NCBI RefSeq assembly: GCF_015832195.1
Contig: NC_052017.1
Location: forward strand, 74,029,801-74,093,800
DNA length: 64,000 nt
DNA from: Motacilla alba alba
Lineage: Eukaryota > Chordata > Aves > Passeriformes > Motacillidae
Direction of reading: 5' to 3'
A program made the position numbers and the translations under genes. Positions 60,366 through 64,000 of this stretch are shown one piece after another; position 1 is the first letter of the stretch, and every line of letters begins with the position of its first letter. The notes under the pieces were generated by a model that was not told the DNA's origin, ran no database searches, and saw nothing but the letters and a program-made list of their open reading frames with translations.

Positions 60366-63300
60366 GAATGTAATTTTATGTAATGATTTAAATTACAACT
60401 TCTTTATTTAGTAAGTGGTATGTACATAGGGTTTTTTCTTGGAGAATATGGAAAAATAAAAATATGAGTTGCATTTAAGAGTTTATACGTGTTCCACCTC
60501 TTTTCTATCACTGATCCTCATTTAATGCCTTACCTACCTGTTTAGGGTTATAAGATTTTTTTTTCCTGAATATATAGTCCCACTGATTTCACTATGATAT
60601 AAATGAGGTCAGGATTGATACAGGACTTGTTAATCTCTCTTTTTTTGAGTTGCTGTGATTAAAAATAGTATCAATTCAGACTCATAAGAAGTCTACCGAA
60701 ATGTATGACAACATGTCAGCTCTCTCTTTCTCTCTCTTCCCTTTCTTGGGATTTAATTTAACAATAATACTCTATTATTGTGGACATCACTGTTACATCA
60801 CTGTTTTGGAGATTATTAAAATGGTTTTTATTCCTTAATTTTGATATACAGTCTCCTCTTAAGTTGACATTTTCTACTTCTTGGGTTGACAGACATTGTT
60901 ATCCATTTCTGTGTGATAAATACAGAATATACATGAAGAGAAAAAACATACATCACAATTGTAGAAAACCTTCAAAGCTCTTACCAATTGACATGTTACA
61001 ATGATTTCAGATGGAAACAAAGACAATATTGTGTAATGTGTTTTCAAATGGCCTCCAACAGTAGGCAAAATAAACCAAGCATCAATATCTTAAATGTGTT
61101 CTGTATTTGTTTTTAAAAATACAGTACTTTGTATGTATAGTGCAAATTATACATTAGGATATAAAAAACTAACTGTTTCAATGGTTATTTTGTTAATAAC
61201 AATAATAGGCTACTTTAGGAAAACATATATCAGCATATATATAATACAATAATTCTTGTTTACAAATAACCCCAAACCTACAATTGGTTCTTACAACCAC
61301 TCTTTTGTGATTAATGCAGAGAGCATAGGAATAAGTGGTGACTTTTCCTTTAAAAATCCCTCAACCTAAACAACAAAGCCCTACGTTTTAAAATACATGA
61401 AGCTATTGTGAATTCAGTCAAAGAAAAATATGTGCTGTTTTAGCATATTTACCTTCCTAGGCTGTTCCTTGGTGGAATAGAGAGATTGTTCTGGAAGCTC
61501 CTTATTCCTTTATACAATATTTAGTACCATTTTTATTTTAGCCAAAAAAAGCAGGCAAAAACATAGCACATAAAACCCATGGATATTAAAAAAAAAACTC
61601 CAACCAAGTCTGAGGAAAATCTTACCAGAATTTTTTTTATTCTGAGACCACAGGACAGTGTACAGAGACTACTCATAGAAGTAGGAATGTAGGCTTGTGC
61701 TTTATTGATTTCAGTAGGAGGGGAGCCAAACAATGTTTCTTTGTTCAGTCCAGCGTTTTAATGAATGGGGACCCGAACAACTGCCATGGGTCAGGACTTT
61801 TTTCTTCTCTTTAACACAAGAATTCCCTTCTGCTTACTCATACCCAGACATGTATTTGAGGTGCCAGGAAATAAGGGCACTTCAGGTCTACTGGCACTTC
61901 TCTGCTTTCTGGCTTTACCTGATGTACAGACTTTATTTATTACATGAAAATTGTAAGACAATATGCATATTGGCTTATGCAAGAACTTTTTGGTGTATGA
62001 AATTCAATTAGTATCTCAGCTCAATGCTTGTGTGTCTTCTGGAGTGGAAGCTACAACAACCTAATGAAGCTGAAACTTTCTGGTTCTAACTCTCTAATCA
62101 GCTAAAGACCTTGGCTTGAGGAGGGAGATTGGGTACTGGCATATTGACTTAGTGCATCCATGAAAGACGTTTTAACGCTGCTAATAGGATGTGTCTTAAA
62201 AAAAAATCCAGCCTTTCTCACATGAAATTCTAGAATATTTTGTCAGTGACAAGACTATTTACCTTCTCTGGACTTGACTCTTCCCTCAAAAACAACCTAC
62301 AGTAAGAGGAAAAAGATACAAATCGAGTGATGAAAAAATATTATTGTTGTATAGTTTTTTCTGGAAATTGAGAATTTTCAAGATTCTATCTGTAATGAAA
62401 ATTGTAGGGAGCTGTGAAAATTATAAAATTATAATTCCATCTAAGTGATAGTATTTCACTCAGGGATGTGGAAAGAAATGCTAAAAAAGTATATTAATTT
62501 TAATTTATGTCTTACCATTTTAAAACATTGTTAAGAACAAAAAAATATTTTGAACATCAAGGAACTACTGTGAAATTTATCAATAAAAATGGTGGAAAAT
62601 ATTTTTATCTTTCCTTTTGATAATGAATCAAGTTAAGCAAACACAGTCTGAAAATAGTCTGCACTGCAGACTGGAGCTTTTCATTTCCGTTTCTTGCAAA
62701 AGAATTTCAGAGTACTCCTCATCTTACATTACTTGTTGCACTTCCAGTTTAGTTTGATCATCCCTTATCTTTCCCAGTTTCATAAAGTATTCTTTTTGAA
62801 ACCTGTCTTTTTCCTTTCTGCCCGTTTTCTCTTAAATAATACACAATAGCACAGTCCTGGCAAATTGACAATATAACTGAGAAAATTTAATGTGTGACAT
62901 GTCTAAATAAAACTTGGTGCAAATTTCAGAATCACTGAAAAGAGTTGCTAAAAAATGTTACCTTTTGGATACATTTAAATAAATTAACTTCTTCAGTGAG
63001 TAAAATGTGGCTAAAAGCCATGACTGTTGCATCTGTCAACTGTGAGAATACTGCACAGGATATGAGCTGGTCTGAAAATCTTTAACACTAAGTGCAGCTA
63101 CTGTTAAACAACTGCATCATTTAATAGTTTAGTTTGTGATGCTTAAAATAAATATCTCAGTTGTGGGAATTCTGTATCAATTATTTTCTGCTGACTTCAT
63201 GTGAAATCTTCCCACTGTTGTGATTATGTTTAGAGACACAATCATTATTATTCAACTAAGTATCCAGTCAAGTTGCTAATATTAAATGTGCACTAGAACA

Positions 63301-64000
63301 CTGAATAAAATGACAAATGCTTCTATGGTGCATTTTGGCTTCACATTGCTAATATAATTACTTAGAAAAAAGCTAATAGGTTACAATTTGCCCTGAAATT
63401 TATCCTTAGAATTAGGAGACACTCTGGACTTATTTGTATAAAATCTAAGAAGTAGAGTAATTCAAGAGTGAACTGAGATCTCATTATTGCTATGATACTA
63501 AGATTAAATTGAAATTATTGACACATTGCCAAAGAAAGTAGAAAAAAAATTCTGCATTATACAATTAAAAATGACTATTATAAAGTAAGAGATTAAGAGT
63601 ACATTTAGTACGTTAATATTAAAATAGTATTTCATTTGCAAAGACTACAAAAACTTTAAAGTGTATTGGAAAGTGTCCTATACAATACAATATATTAAAT
63701 TAAGATTAAAAATAACTTGAATTGCATTAATGCCTACAGTAAGTTTTCTAACTATAGGGAGATTTCTTAATGCACTCATATCTAATTAGTTGAATACCAA
63801 TCACATAGAAATTGAATACCAATCGCAAAATCATAGAGAGACTTCTGAATCAGAAATTTGAATAGAAATATGTGTGACAAATCTTAACAATTTGACAAGT
63901 CTTTATCTCTCATTGTCATATATAATTTTGAATTCCAGAAGTAACTTATATGATAAAATAGATCTGACTAGCCCAATCTCTCTCTGGTTTTCACAGTAGC

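Larger units (their letters stand above)
47585..64000 (+). other. CDH10: CDH10 intron 2, incomplete
   Basis: It starts with the GTAGGT donor and runs beyond the window end. I looked for the next CDH10 exon, which should start with a Leu-His-Ser/Thr-Asp-Gln-Asp type reading after an AG acceptor, and did not find it. Outside the listed CR1 pieces and blocks, 49170-53570, 54280-54990, 56410-59650 and 60370-64000 are AT-rich with only short, unsupported ORFs. Confidence 0.85.

Noticed and set aside
47585..64000. Next CDH10 coding exon
   Set aside because: I searched by eye for the expected EC1 continuation after an AG acceptor and found none; it should lie beyond the window.
1..64000. tRNA, rRNA, CRISPR array, operon or phage-like modules
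   Set aside because: No cloverleaf with A/B boxes, no regularly spaced repeats, and no clustered long ORFs. The sequence is vertebrate intron and intergenic DNA.

Overview
The window looks like vertebrate nuclear DNA from a bird, probably a passerine. It is AT-rich and intron-dominated. It carries at least six truncated CR1 LINE pieces (the dominant avian retrotransposon) and three probable solo LTRs. Two of those LTRs resemble ERV LTR families I associate with songbird or other avian genomes. No bacterial-style gene packing, operon, CRISPR array or convincing RNA gene is visible.

Only one gene can be supported: the 5' part of CDH10 (cadherin-10, a type II classical cadherin), on the + strand. 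Its first coding exon spans 47206-47584, with 148 nt of 5' UTR and 77 codons from ATG 47354. It encodes the signal peptide, the short prodomain with its RQKR furin site, and the first 23 residues of mature EC1 with both strand-swap tryptophans. It ends in phase 0 at a GTAGGT donor. The rest of the gene must lie to the right of this window. The most CpG-rich block of the window (about 8280-8750) contains an ideal GTAAGT donor at 8487 and is the best candidate for the promoter and noncoding exon 1. If so, a 38.7-kb intron separates promoter from start codon, and most of this window is 5'-UTR intron plus the beginning of intron 2. The exon 1 assignment is inference; the coding exon is near certain.

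Layout: 1-8200, 5' flank with two antisense CR1 pieces; about 8280-8890, CpG-rich promoter/exon 1 candidate followed by a TG repeat and poly-T; 8487-47205, putative intron 1, with one CR1, three LTRs, a 155-bp perfect GGAA microsatellite, several small tandem duplications and a candidate E-box-bearing regulatory block near 38.4-38.9 kb; 47206-47584, CDH10 coding exon; 47585-64000, intron 2 (incomplete), with three CR1 pieces, an unclassified moderately GC-rich block (53.6-54.3 kb) and an isolated GC-rich island with exon-like edges (55.0-55.14 kb).

I did not find a previously undescribed biological system. The observations most worth checking are the GC island at 55.0 kb, the promoter/exon 1 candidate, the upstream ORF in the CDH10 leader, the GGAA tract, and a + strand LTR with its own TATA box and poly(A) signal inside intron 1.
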